From positions 69,118,351 to 69,182,350 of the forward strand of contig CM053162.1 of NCBI GenBank assembly GCA_028571685.1: a stretch of DNA of 64,000 nucleotides, written 5' to 3'. This DNA is from Heterohyrax brucei (Eukaryota > Chordata > Mammalia > Hyracoidea > Procaviidae). A program made the position numbers and the translations under genes. The notes under the pieces are model-generated. The model saw only the letters and a list, made by a program, of their open reading frames with translations, made no database searches and was not told the DNA's origin. Numbering within the stretch: the stretch's first letter is position 1; every line of letters begins with the position of its first letter. Below are positions 35,611-47,888 of this stretch, piece by piece.

Positions 35611-36215
35611 CGTATATTACTGTTGGGTTGCTTTAAATCAAAGATGAATTTAATGATGCTTCCCTAAGTTTCTCTTAGTCATTAATGCTTACTTCCTAAC
35701 ACTTTTGGTCTTTTATATATATGTTTTTTTTTCTTTTAAATTTATCACTTGATGAAAATAATTGGGAGGTTTGAATATTTTTCAACACTGGGAGTCTTTA
35801 TTAGCTTTTAAGTAGATAGAAATACCCTTCCTTCCCCATGATGTGAAGTGGAATGGGCTATTATTACCATCCCAGTAAATTAAATTACTTATAAAAAAAG
35901 AAAGAAAGGAAGAAATAGCTTGTGAAAATGTTTAGCCAAAGTAGTTCTCCAGCTGACTGAACATTTATGGGCACTTCGCTGTCAAGGCAAGGTATGGAAG
36001 TAGCTACTTAAACAACATGTGTGTGATAGTGGTTGTTACACGTGCCCATCTGAATTCCACCTAAATCTAGAGAAAAGAGTAGAATGCGTATACACGTAAT
36101 CAAAGTGATGAGTGTGTGAGTGGGGCCAAGCAAGACACTGAAATTGGGGAGACAGAATAATTAGCAGGAATGAACTGACCTTAAAAAAGAAACTTCAACT
36201 GGAGCATAAACAGGA
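35611..36215. other. unassigned non-coding DNA
   Basis: AT-rich, with a short GA-rich run at 35895-35920. Confidence 0.4.
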
Positions 36216-36830
36216 CGCATATGCAGCCCGTGTGGAACGGCCTCTGGGTGGGAAGCGTCCGCTCGGGTGGAGCCAGGTGGGGGGACGAGGTCAGGCGGGT
36301 GTGGGGGACGAGGTCAGGGGGGTGTGGGGGACGAGGTCAGGCGGGTGTGGGGGACGAGGTCAGGGGGGTGTGGGGGACGAGATCAGGGGGGTGTGGGGGA
36401 CGAGGTCAGGCAGCCCGTGGGCTTTCTGCAGCGCCCCGGCTCGAGTTGTGTACAGCCGAAATGTAACACGAAGGCAGCGTTTCTGGAAATAGCTCGTTCC
36501 TCGACGGCACTCGGCTTGGCTGGCTGGACCCACCTGAAATATTCTGATTCAGTTGATCAGGGATAGGAAGCAGACAAAAACGTTTTTTAAATCGCCACAG
36601 ATGTGTCAACATCGCAGCGAGGGCAGAGGCCGCTGCTTTAAGGGTGTTTTGCTTGGTGGAGGAAATCCTGCACGGCGGGCGCAGGCCAGGCTCGACGCCG
36701 CTTCTGGGTGAATGCAGAGCTGCCCAGGTCGGTGGTTGGGTTGTCCAGCAGCAGCTGAGAGGGCAGCTGTAGCCCGGTCCTGCACCGGGTGGCCTCCGAG
36801 GCCCCGCTCAGCCTGTTTTGCTCTTTATTT
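36216..36830. promoter_or_regulatory. CpG-rich island-like segment
   Basis: CpG and G+C density rise abruptly compared with the flanks, both inside a minisatellite (36284-36412) and in the non-repetitive sequence after it ('ctcgttcctcgacggcactc', 'ggccaggctcgacgccgctt'). It could be an orphan CpG island or an internal promoter. No TATA box or start site can be assigned, and a transcript is not demonstrated. A polypyrimidine-AG just after it (36820-36832) is acceptor-like, but no coding exon follows convincingly. Confidence 0.5.
36284..36412. repeat. 23-bp G-rich minisatellite
   Basis: About 5.5 tandem copies of a 23-bp unit, 'cgaggtcaggcgggtgtggg' plus 'gga', alternating between c and g after 'cagg', with one copy reading 'cgagatcagg'. 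Because 23 is not a multiple of three, all three + strand frames stay open through it, giving repetitive G/R/V frames that should not be taken for genes. Confidence 0.92.
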
Positions 36831-37742
36831 CAGGGTTGATTCGTTTACCAGAGGCAAGGCAGCTTCTGCAGAGGTTGACTGGTGTCCAGCAGGTTTGGCT
36901 GGGACAGCACCAGCTGGGTGGCACTATCGAGGAGTTTCTATTAAGCCAATATGACCAGCATTTTGGCCATAGAAAATAGTCCCCAGGGGACGACTCACAT
37001 TGCCTCCCCTGTCCAAACATATGGCAGCCTTTTTTTTTTTAAAGATAATTTAACGGTGACATCAGCTCAAAACTGCAAGTCAAGTTTGTGCTTATTAATG
37101 CTGTCATAATCCATTACTACGCTCGAGGAAGGAGATTGAGCCATTCTGGGTTAATAGAACCTGTTCCGTTGCTCTGTGTACTCAGAGCTGGTACAATTCC
37201 CTAGATAGGCCACTGGCTGGCACAGCTGAAGAGATCCGCAGCACAGGAATTAAGTCTCTACAAGGACCAGTTTTAGATGAGTTAGACACAGTGTTACCAT
37301 TTGAAACAGAGTATGTGCCACATGCCACAGGGCAATAGCAATTTATGGCATGTATGTAACCACATATGTCACAGCAGTAGCAGAAGGCGCCACCAGAATT
37401 TTCCTTGGTGACTTAATAAGTGTTCATGATGGGATCAGAAACCCCCTGAAAATGATCTCAGGATTCTCTGTGCTTCCATATCAGGTACCTCCACTGCTGC
37501 ATTTTACCATCAATTATGTTACATTGTAAGACTAACTCGCATTAATCTTCTGTAGCAGGATATAGGTTCCTTAATGTCTTGTGCAGCTCTAACTAGCTGC
37601 TGCTGCATCAAGGAGATCACCAGGCCTTTCTTCTGAGGGGCCTCTGGGTCAGCTATCTGGGTAGCAAGTGACTACCTAACCATTTTCACCAGCCAGGGAC
37701 AGCTCCAATCGCTCTGACAGCTCCATTTCTCAGTGTAATGCT
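36831..37742. other. unassigned non-coding DNA
   Basis: Nothing assignable was found apart from the acceptor-like site at its start. Confidence 0.4.
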
Positions 37743-38780
37743 GTTGTTATTGTTAGGTGCCGTCGAGTTGGTACCAACTTGTAGCAACCCTCTGCACAAC
37801 AGAACGTAGCACTGCCTGGTCCTGTGCCATGCCCACAGTCACTTTTCTGCTTAAACTCATCGTTGTAGCCACTGTGCAGCCATCTGGTCGAGGGTCTTCC
37901 TCTTTTTCACTGACCCTGTACTGCACTAAGCATAAAGTCCCACTTCAGGGATTGATCCCTCCGGGCAATGTGTCCAGACTACGTAAGACACAGTCTTACC
38001 GTCTTTGCTTCCAAAGAACACTCTGGCTGTGCTTTTCCCAGGATAGATTTATTTGTTCTTTTGTCACTCCATTGTGCCTTCAACATTCTTCCCTAACACC
38101 ACAATTCAAAGGCATCAATTCGTCTTCCATCCTCTTTGTTCACTGTTTGGCTTTGCACACATATGATGCAATTGAAAATACCATGGCTTGGGCCAAGAGC
38201 ACCTTAATTAATCTTCAAGATGACATCGTTTCAGTACTTGAAAGAGGTCCTTTGAAGATTGTCCCTATACAATACATCTTCTGATTTCTTGACTGCTGCT
38301 TCCACAGGTATGGATTGTGGACCCTAGCAAAATGCAATCCTTGACAACCTCAATCCTTTCTCCACTGACCATGGTGTTGCTTACTGGTCCAGCTGTGTGG
38401 GCTTTTGTTTTCTTGATACTGAGGTGCAATCCATACTGAAGCCTGTGATCCTTGATCTTCATTAGTGTTTCCAGCCCTCTTCACTGCAGTGAGCAGGGTT
38501 GTGTCATCTGCATGATACAGGTTGCTACTGAGTCATCCTCCAATCCTGACGCCTTGTTCTTCTTCGTACAATCCAGCTTCTTGGATTATTTTCTTGGCAT
38601 ACAGATTGAAAAGGTATGGTGCAGGGATACAGTCCTGACACACACCCTTTCTGACTTTAAACCAAGCAGTGTCCCCTTGTTCTGTTCACGTGATCGCCTC
38701 TTGACCCCTGTTCAGATTCCTCACGAGCACAATCCAGTATGTGTTCTGGGGTCCCCAGTCTCCACAACGCTATCCGTACG
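37743..38780 (-). mobile_element. RTE/BovB-type LINE 3' part, antisense
   Basis: From the 3' tail ('gttgttattgttaggtgccg' at its left end) into the reverse transcriptase. 'gggttgtgtcatctgcatga' near 38500 is the complement of the catalytic box, reading H-A-D-D instead of [FY]-A-D-D. The - strand block 38462-38265 matches the 'VSGERIEVVKDCILLGSTIH' region. Stops break the frame. The tail carries the 'tgccgtcgag' word shared with AfroSINE. Confidence 0.83.
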
Positions 38781-39842
38781 CTCTGTTATCTAGTAATAGA
38801 TGTGCTAGTATTTGTAGACTGAAAACGTTGGTGCGGTACTAGGCTCCTTGTTTAAACATGAAGGTGAAGATGGGAAGCAAGACAGCAGAGAAAGACAAAA
38901 GGAAACAGAGGAGCTCCCAGTTTTTGAGGTAACTCTCCCCCCAAAAAATTTTAACAAATATCTTTCATGCATCCGTATATTCTTTTGGTACATTTTTATC
39001 AAAGGATCCCATGAGTCCCAAGCCTAAGACAGCAGCGAAGCAGTCAGAACGAGTTCTCTGTCCCTTATGGAGCTTACGTTAGATTAAGGAAAGCAGACGG
39101 TAAGAGAGCAAAGAAACACGTAATTATGGATATTTGACATTTTGACAATCCTGTGGAGAAAATCCACAGGGAATTAAAATAGAGAATGGCTTGCTGTTGT
39201 ATTAGATTTTCTCTCAGGAAATTCATAGATACTCCAGTTTGACATGCTGAAACTTGTTTAGTTTATTGTAGAGTAATAGTGGTAAAGGTGCACAGGAAAG
39301 ACCTCACAACGATCATTTAGAACCAGGGAATCAGAATTAAAAATTACAATATTAGTACAACAATTAGAGTCCAAATCCTCAGGCTGTAGGTTTTACCTTC
39401 AACCAGACACCTCTGACTGCAGGCTTACCTTAAACTGGAGCTCGCCAGGGGTCCCTGGTGTCATGGACGGTAGGAGTGGAAAGAATCATAGTTCCATCAC
39501 TCTCTTCTGTCAGTGAGTGACCAGAAATTTAGGGTGCATGTATGAAGTTGTCATTTTAACTCATGTGACAAGGGCCAGTGTGATGTCAAAAACTGTTCTG
39601 TCTTCTCTAGAGTTAGAGAGTGGCCGGATGACACAACTTCTCTTCAGGGTCAGGAGTCTGGGAGGTCTTGTTTAACTGGCCTTTCACTGCTAACCTATGA
39701 GAATCAGCTTGGCTGTATCTTTTTTATCGTAGCACGTCAGGTCAAAGTGAAATGAAAGTTGTTTACCTTCTTTCTACGCTTCACATGCTTCTACATTTCT
39801 AGGTTTAAATTCGGAAGTTTAAAAAACACCTTTCTGATGACT
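38781..39842. other. unassigned non-coding DNA
   Basis: No gene or placed repeat. Confidence 0.4.
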
Positions 39843-40365
39843 TGTTGTTAGATGTCACTAAGTCCAGTCCCACCCACAGTTATCCTGGGCACAACAGAAC
39901 AAGACACTGCCCAGTCCTGTGCGATCCTCACAACTGGGCCATGTTTCAGTCCATTGCTGCAGCCACTGCGCCAGTCCATTTGATTGAGGGTCTTCCAACT
40001 TTTCAGTCACCTTTTACTTTACCAAGCACGATGTCCTTCTCCACGGACTGGCCCCTCCTGATAGCATATCCACAATGCCTGAGAGGAAGAACTTCTAAGG
40101 AGCATTCTGGCTGAACTTCTTCCAAGCCAGATTCAGTCTTTTTCTGGAAGCCCATGGTGTATTTAATGCTCTTCACCAACACATCATTCAAAAGCATCAG
40201 TTGTTCTTTATTCTTCTTTGTTCAGTGTCTGGCTTTGGCATACACATTGAGACAACTGAAAATGCTCTGGCTCAGGTCACAGCACCTCAGTTCTCAAAGT
40301 GACCTCTTTGCTTTCTAGCACTTTAAGGAAGTCTTTTACAGCAGTTTTGCCCAATGCAATAGTGT
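39843..40365 (-). mobile_element. RTE LINE 3' fragment, antisense
   Basis: Colinear with the RTE at 37743-38260: 'cacaacagaacaagacactg', 'gcacgatgtccttctccacg', 'aaggagcattctggctgaac', 'catcattcaaaagcatcagt', ending near 'gcccaatgcaatagtg'. Truncated before the RT catalytic box. Confidence 0.82.
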
Positions 40366-40455
40366 CGTTATTAGTGACTTACAATGTTACAGAGTCTTAA
40401 CAGAGTGTGAATATTTCTCTTTCTCAGTCCTTATTATGAGTGCTTATACAGACAA

Positions 40456-41018
40456 GGACTGCCAGTTAAGTTCCTGAACTTGTCCTAGAAAAAGTGCTCT
40501 CTCTATACCTCCCTTCCTCCTATCACTACGGTCACCTTTTAAGTCCTCCTGTTGGGAAGCTGTGCACAGATGCCAGCACCTAATCCACCCTTAGAAGCAA
40601 TTTTGGAACTCTTTCTGGAATGGCCATCAGAGCTGTCGTTGTGTTATCCTTGATGTCCCGAGTCTCATCAGAATGTCTTCCTTTCAATATTTCCTTTATC
40701 TCTGGGCAAAGAAAAATTCACTGGGTGCTGGATCAGGTGAGCAGGGAGGATGTGCCAAAACAGTTATTTGTTTACTGGCTAAAAACTCCCTCACCGACAA
40801 CTATACAATTGATTTTGCAAACCTGCCACTGGGCCACCACATGCAATGGCCACTCCAGAAAGAGTTCCAAAGTTGTTCTGAGGGGTGATCTAGGTGTGGG
40901 CATCAATGCAGAGCTTCCCAAGGGGAGTACTTTGAAGGTGACCATAGCCATGATATTCAGCAATGAGGTTTGCAGCACTTAGAACAATTAAGTTCGCTCA
41001 TTTAATTGGCAGGCTTTG
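40456..41018 (-). mobile_element. fold-back mariner-derived element, copy 1
   Basis: About 563 bp. The first 170-180 bp (40456-40638) is an inverted, diverged copy of the last 170-180 bp (40837-41018). Between them, on the - strand, lies transposase sequence colinear with copy 2 at 51994-52557. One arm encodes the transposase C-terminus, so the arms look like an inverted duplication of a mariner 3' end, not simple short terminal repeats. Non-autonomous and decayed. Confidence 0.75.
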
Positions 41019-41025
41019 TATGTAA

Positions 41026-41209
41026 GGAGCCCTTCTTGTGCAGTGATTAAAGCATCTTACTGCTAACAGATAGGCTGGCATTTCAAAACCTTCAGCAGAT
41101 CTGTGGAGCAATGATGTGCCAGTCTGCTGCTATAGAGATTTATAGCCTGGAAACCCCGTGGGATCGCTATGAGTTGGAACCGACTCAACAGCAATGGGTG
41201 TGGTCTGGA
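41026..41209 (+). mobile_element. AfroSINE, long variant
   Basis: 'ggagcccttcttgtgcagtg' head, an internal stretch 'atgtgccagtctgctgctat', then 'gcctggaaaccccgtgggat' and 'cgctatgagttggaaccgac', tail 'cagcaatgggtgtgg'. It abuts the fold-back element with about 8 bp between. Confidence 0.85.
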
Positions 41210-42079
41210 TTTGATTTATACGTGTGTATGTCGTGTGTATGTGAAAGCATAATGACTTATCACTTCTGCGATTTGGGATTACTGAAGAAGCATACAGAAA
41301 ACTCCATGTGTGAGTGGAAGAAAGCTAGCATCTCAGGCAAAATGGTTAAGGACAACTGCTTTAGAAGCATAGTTTCTAAGCTCTGGGGCCATAATCCAGC
41401 ACAGATCTATTGTAGGAATTGGGAGAAGAATCTCTCAGGAAAGGGAATGTTGACAGCCAAAGGCCTGGATGTGGGAAAAGAGTTGGTGAGACTGAGAAAC
41501 AGAGAGAAGGCTGAATTTTAGCTTCTGTACAAAATCTGTTCAGATGACCCATGCACCTAACCTCTTTTACAAAATCACCAGAGCTCTCTCCAGCTGTGTG
41601 TGTGTGTGTTATGAGCCACTGTGCACACAGGCACGGGCTCACTAGCTCAAGAGTGTCACATAAGCTCTTCACTAGAAGGTCACTGAGCTTTCATCCTGCT
41701 GGAGCATGTTTGATTTACATCATCTGACCAGTGACCCTGGCACTTCCACCTGGAAGTTCGAGTCTGACGTTCAGTGACTAAGGTTTTGTGAGTTCAACTC
41801 TTTCTCTGGAATCCACTGAAGGCTTTTTTTCGCCCCCAGAAGTGAAGACCGAGCTCTTCACTAGAAAATCTGCCATGCCAGCAACTGGAAGAAGCTTTTT
41901 GCCCCTTTGCTTTGTCATTGACTTGGATTACCCAGACTAAAACATAGTCAGTCAGAATCAGGTTTATCTCCTTTTGGTAGTTAATAAGTTCCTTCAGTAC
42001 TGAGCCCACCTTTTATTTTCCTTTATATACTCAACAAATGGTTAACAAGCTTGGCCACTAACTGAAATGCTGGAGATCT
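41210..42079. other. unassigned non-coding DNA
   Basis: The 136-codon frame at 41111-41521 begins inside the SINE and has no domain; rejected as a gene. A short (GT)n run lies at about 41597-41611. Confidence 0.45.
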
Positions 42080-42225
42080 GAGTCTGCTCAGAGATACCTC
42101 ACAAGAAAGGCCTGGCAACCTACTTGAACAGAAATCAACCATTGAAGACTCTCTGGAGCACAGGCTACTGAAACACACACGATGTTGTCATGAGTTGGTA
42201 TAGACTAAGCCATAACCGTTTCTGT
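42080..42225 (+). mobile_element. AfroSINE variant
   Basis: 'agaaaggcctggcaacctac', 'gaacagaaatcaaccattga', 'ctctggagcacaggctactg', 'gttgtcatgagttggtatag'. Same variant as 33404-33520. Confidence 0.65.
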
Positions 42226-43859
42226 TTTATGTGTATCTGGAACTTACATCAATCCCTAACACATGGGAAACATGATCGATTGGGGATTGGCGCGTGATAA
42301 CTACAGAGACACATCTGCCTCACTGCCTGTTTTTGTAGGACCCACCAGGTGAGAATGGTTTTGACATTTTTAAATGGTTGAAAAAGCAAAATTAAGTTAT
42401 TATTTTGGTGTAGGTGAAAATTAGATGAAATTCAAATTCGAGTCCGTCAATTAGATTTCATTGAACCAGAAAGATGGCTGTCTGTTCACCTTCGTCTACA
42501 TCACTGTCTCTGGAGGGTTCAGCAGGGTGGCAGCCGTGAGGACTCGCCACAGAACTGGAGGAGCTGCAGACCTAAGACGTATTTCAGAAAAAGCTTGCCA
42601 ATCCTGTGATAAATACACACCATGTAAATAAACTAATATGAAAATATATCAATTACGGCAGCAAATACTCTTTTGTGACCGTTTCTTACTGGTACACCCT
42701 CCACAGCAGGGATCCAGTCACAGACCTCAACTTTAGTACGTTTCATTAAACATACGAGACCAACGTTACTTACAGAGCACTTGGACACGTTGTTCCTATT
42801 CAACCAAGACGCATATTTAATGGCATTCTCAAATGAGCTTTTCTTTTTTTTTTTTCTTGGGAGGGTGTAGAACTAAATATTGCATCTCAGTGTCTTTTTT
42901 TTCTCAGCGGCAGCCAGTATTCCGAGAAGTCTTCTTTGAATTGTCAGGATTAAGTTACTTATCTCACCTTATGAAGGACGTAGAGGACATTTGGGGGTTT
43001 TCTCCCGTCTGGCGCTGTCCGTTTATGCCCTAAATGTTTTGCCCTAAATGTTCACCTTTGCTTTGAAATGGCACACAACTGCAAGAAACTCAGTTATGAA
43101 TTTAAGTTTGTTTCCCTTTTGTTTAATGTTATTCTACTTTCATTGATTTCCTTGGCTTCTACTGGCTTTGTTGGCTTTTACTGTCTGCTGTCTTATCAGA
43201 CCAGATGTACTGGAAGACACGCAAAGTGAACTTGTCTTCAAATGGCAACGCGTTGAGTTATATTTGGGTTAGATAAAATGCACGTTCTCACCTGCAAATG
43301 AATGATGGTATAAGCTGTGCAACTCGAATCTTTACAGAGTGTTCCATGTGGTGGTTGATCTGAGTAGGCTTCTGTGAACCTAGGGCAGGAAGGTAGTCTT
43401 GGAAGGCCAGGGACTGCCATGCCTGTCACCAGCACCTCGCTAGCGATGGCCTTCTTGACTGCTTTCAGGTGAGTTTTGAAATTGCTGAAAAGGGATTAAG
43501 AACCACAGTGCCCCATCTTGAGCTGAGTGACTTGTGTTCTCACAAAGTTTGCTCGTTTCCTTTTCATGGTGCTTTGTTTTTAAGTCCCCCGGAGAGAATC
43601 TGTACTCCAGTGAGAACTCTCTTCGTAGGAGAAGTTTATCTTCTCTATGTCATTGTAATGTCTGCAAGTTTTCTCTTTCTTTTTTCCCGTGGAGTGAGAC
43701 AATGTAGATTTTTAAAAATTGCATTTTTGTTGTCGTTGTTTCTTAGTACTTTGGAAACATGTGTGAATTTTCCTTAAATAGGATGTTTGCTTGCAAAGCG
43801 CTATTGGGAAGACCTCACTCTTTCTAATTCAGAGGCCAGAGCAATGGAAGGAAAAGTCT
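42226..43859. other. unassigned DNA
   Basis: Contains a perfect donor-like 'cag/gtgagt' at about 43468 with an acceptor-like 'atctttacag' near 43337. The stretch between has stops in all three frames, so a coding exon is unlikely. A non-coding exon cannot be excluded. Confidence 0.35.
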
Positions 43860-44020
43860 TTAGAAGTTAATATGAGCTAATTAATCCAGCTCATTAGCCC
43901 AAAGCGTCACTGAATGCTGCGAGTGCTGCTAATGTAATAAGCTTCCCAGTTAATGGAGTCAAAGCCAAATTCAAAGAGCGGCTAGCACCTCATTCATTAA
44001 TATAATCAACCCTCTGGACA
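43860..44020. promoter_or_regulatory. candidate enhancer rich in homeodomain (TAAT) sites
   Basis: Repeat-free stretch dense in TAAT/ATTA cores: 'gagctaattaatccagctca', 'gctaatgtaataagcttccc', 'cagttaatggagtcaaagcc', 'cattcattaatataatcaac', with 'tcaaagccaaattcaaagag' between. Such clusters are typical of conserved developmental enhancers. Function is inferred from motif density only. Confidence 0.35.
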
Positions 44021-46384
44021 CTTCCTCGACACAGCATCCTGGTAGGACCGCACTGAAGATGCCCAGGCCTGTTCTGTTCCCATATCGCACGCCTGCCTCA
44101 TGAGTTAGCGTGCGGTCAGTCATGAGTACACAGACAGCACCCAGGCTCACCTTTAGGTAAGAACAGAGAAAGTAAAAGCAAGTGCTGCAGAGAAACTTTT
44201 GCTGGAACCTAAGTTCGAAAGGATCAGAATAGCCCAGTTAGCATCAAAAGCGTGTTGGGTATCATGCATTAGATGCACTCGTGGTACGGGACTCATGGAA
44301 GCCCATAGAGGAAGTGAAAGCAGAATGCTGATGGATTTGAACTAAATATGTTTCTGTTTCCCTTTGAAGATATTTAGGCTAAATAGTTAGACATTTTTGA
44401 TAAAACAAAAATCAATCAATTTAATGAATGTATTTAGCAAATATTTGTAAATTGTTTTATTTTTTCTCCACATTACTCATTTAGTTTTCAGAATAAATGG
44501 AAAAAGGTAAGATTATTATTGTTCTTTTGGTCAACAAATACTGATACAGTTACTATATATCCAAACTTGGTTTTTGGTGATGAAACTCCGTGAGGATGCG
44601 TTTTCTTTCTTAGTAAATCTTGCCCTCTGCTCTGATGCTGGGGTTTGTTTTACCTTCTCTTGAGTACTTGATTCTTATTTCGGGAGAATCTTCTGTTACT
44701 GCTGCTCCTCAGAGAGGGAGGTCTTTACATATCTGAATGTCCAGTGTTAGGATGCCAGAGATTGCATGTGTCTCCTTTTTAAAGAAAATATTCATTATCC
44801 CGTACCACTAACTCATCTAATGCAGAATACTAAACCTGGTTTTTACGCCAGTGGGACTGTTCTGACCACTTTGAACTTAAGTTTTGGCAGAAGTTTCTGT
44901 ACAGCATTTGCTTTTCTCTTGTTCTGTTCTTGTCTAAAGGTGGGGACGGGTACTGTGTGTGTGCTCATGACTGCCCACGTGCTAACTATTAAGTCAGGCT
45001 TCTTTGATTAACGAACCGATAGATTGTGGGCCTGGGAAGGTACAGTAGCTCTTGGTGGAGTCAGACCTACAACACAAAAAACACCAGCAAGAGGGATTTT
45101 GTTTCAGAAGTTATTGTGTCTTCCTAGAGGGAATCGAATAATGGATCATCTTCTTTGATTGGTAGACTAATTTGATGTTTCTGCCACATACTTGCTTTGT
45201 ATTAGTAATTCCACAATGTTCAGCTTGAGAGCGAAGCTTCCTGACTTGACCCTGTCCTCTCCTCCCTTCCGATGCTCCAAGCTGGTGGAAGTTTCACTGC
45301 CCTACAAAGGACCTCGTCCCCAGCCCACACCAGTTTTTCTGCAGATGCACTCAATTTTAGGCTACTGAGTTTGCTTTGAATCTACTCTCCTCTCTGTTAG
45401 ATCTTACAGGAATTTTTTAGAGTTTTTGATCTGGAGATAGGAAAAAAATGCATTTCCCTATTTCAAACATCTTTGTTCATTTGACTGGTTAATTGAAGAG
45501 TTAGTAATAAAATATCAGGGATCAAATTTCCATCTTCATGTAAAAATACAGTTATTAATTTTTGAGTTCAGAGCACATTTTCAAAATAGTGTCTTGGAAT
45601 AGATTTTATAGCAAAAGTTCTAACAATAAAATCTAGTGATACTGAAAGTTTTATTTTCAACTAACAAGAATTAGAGCTTAAATTAATGGTGTTTGCTCAT
45701 TAAGAAGAAAACCTGCATAAAAAAAATGAATGACAAGCATTTTTTGTAACATGGGACTAAACAGTACAGTTAGCTGTATGGATTATTAGTTATTTCCTGT
45801 CTTTCTTTGGCTATAAAATATTTTCAAATATTCAGATCTCATCAATGTGAAATTCATCATAATGCAATTGTTAATTTAGTTTTTTAAGTTAAAAAATGAA
45901 GGCATAAATTCGTTTTTAGGAATTGTCGATTTTCTGATTCACGCCAATGACTCATACTGTTTTAGAATGGAAAGGGCTACAGATTATATAATAAAAGTAA
46001 AATAAGTATGTTTTAGAAGGCTTTATATTATTCTCTGCCTGTAAGAGATGCCCCTGGTCTTTGTGTGAGGTTGTTTGTTATTGCCGTTTTGTTGGTTGTT
46101 AGAATAGTGAACCGTTTTCTAGACATGTAACTCTTCTCTATTTTAACCTTTGATTGTCCTATCTTACAAAATTTGTCCTGTCTTACAAAACTTCAGCAGA
46201 TTTGTTCTAAGTTGATTCACATTGGCCTGATCGCAGTATCTGAACCTGCTCAGTGTAACAAAATGCTCCGAAGAGAGACTACTAAGGGGAAATAATCAAG
46301 ACATTTACATTATATTTTTGAAACTAGCACTAAAGACCATGTAAGGCAGTCCCTCAATGGTAATAAAATACTACTGTGGTTTTT
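44021..46384. other. unassigned non-coding DNA
   Basis: A long repeat-poor stretch, AT-rich, with no recognisable gene. Low repeat load here is consistent with constrained non-coding sequence. Confidence 0.4.
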
Positions 46385-46740
46385 TTTTTCTACATAACAT
46401 GCCACTCAAAACTTAGTGGCTTCAGTTAGTAACATTGAGTCAGTGCAGGCTGACCATATGAGCTGACCTTAGATGGGGACATGGTCTCATTTGGGAAGAA
46501 CTGGGCTTCCGGTTCCAGGGCTCATGCACGTGCCAGTAGTGAGCTCACGGTGTCTTTCATTGTCTGGCAGGCTAGCCCAAGTTTAGTTCCATCGTAATGA
46601 CTGGATAGGCTAGGTTCTCAAGATCCTCAGAATTCAGGGTGAATTCCACCGTGCTCTACTGGCCAAAGGAAGCCACTTGACCAGATTATATTCAGGGTGA
46701 AGGTAAGAGTGCTTCACTTCCTGAAGTGGAACTAACAAGA
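46385..46740 (+). repeat. possible MaLR/MLT1-like LTR remnant
   Basis: 'aacatgccactcaaaactta' followed by 'gtggcttcagttagtaacat', then 'gaccatatgagctgacctta', 'gggctcatgcacgtgccag' and 'gccacttgaccagatta' follow the plan of an MLT1-type LTR. It is strongly diverged. Confidence 0.35.
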
Positions 46741-47699
46741 GCTGTGGCCATTTGTAACTTACTATGGCAGTAAAATGTAAAATTTGGGAGTTGTCAGCTA
46801 CACTTGTCCCTTCATGGAGAAGAAACTCTTTGACTTTCAGAATGTGAAAGTACCTTGCAGAGAGTATGAGGCACAGTTGTTGTTTAAGAGAGTCCTTGTC
46901 ATTCGTGCTCCTGGTTTTCATTGTTCCTGAGACCTAGTGGCACCTTTCTTTTCCTTCTCTTCTGCTCTTAAATTCAATCTTACATCCTAGGATCCAGTAA
47001 AGTCTCTCTTTTACCCAGCTAACTTAAGTCAAGGTTCTATCAGTTTTAACCAAAAAGCTCTGCAAAAACAAATAGGAAAAACACCACACAAACTTGTTTG
47101 TGCTTTGTCTCTCTCTCTCTCTTTTGCTCAGATTTGTTGCAAATGAACAAAGAATGAAGGCTAAGTTAGGTATTATGTAGTCATTGTCCTTCATTATTTC
47201 ATCAGTTTAACTTCTGCTAAACTAAGTGTCCCTCTTCATTAAGCAATTTTAATGTATTGAATTCTTCATCCAGATTGTGTGATGGTGCTTTTTAAATGGT
47301 CTCAGGAGTCAGACAGTGCACTTTAATTCTGGAAAATGAGAGACCAAATGTCATTTAGGAAATTGAAAATCAACTTTTTATGAGTTCAATTGTAAGAACT
47401 CATACTGAAATGTGAACAATGTTCATGAAAAGTCAATAAATAAGACTAATGATGGGTCATGGACATTTTAGAATGATTAGGCTCTTAAACTACTTTCAAC
47501 TAATGCTAATACCTTTGAGAAAAGAGGATGATAGCGTTGGAATTTCATGCCCATAACTAAACTGAGCTCCCAAAGCCTTTCTGGATCATACTTATCATGA
47601 GTTCCTTTCAAGTTTAGTCTCTCCTTCACTACACAGACTCATTCAGTCCCAATTTTAAGTATAATAATTATGGGTAGAGTATTATGGGATCTCAATTTG
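46741..47699. other. unassigned non-coding DNA
   Basis: Contains a short (CT)n at 47108-47121; otherwise nothing. Confidence 0.4.
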
Positions 47700-47888
47700 C
47701 AGACTTTTAACCCTTTCATGATCACAGATACCTCTAGGAACCAAGTACATCTTCTGTCTCTGAAGGTTTATTGAGAAGCTGCTGTACCATTGGCATTTGC
47801 TTCTGCAAAAAGGCCTTTATGATTGTTTGAAATGCAAGAAATGGGCATGAAACAAGTAAGTGTTTTTACAGGGTTTTGTATGAGGTGT
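47700..47888 (+). repeat. local duplication, unit A
   Basis: About 190 bp matching 49161-49351 at roughly 90% by eye, in the same orientation. It starts at 'agacttttaaccctttcatg' and ends at 'ttgtatgaggtgt'. Flanks diverge abruptly. Confidence 0.9.

Noticed and set aside
36221..36566. Three overlapping G/R/V-rich frames
   Set aside because: The 23-bp minisatellite keeps all frames open; none has a start context or domain.
43337..43474. Acceptor-like and perfect donor-like pair suggesting an exon
   Set aside because: All three frames contain stops between the sites, so a coding exon is excluded. Isolated good splice motifs are common by chance.
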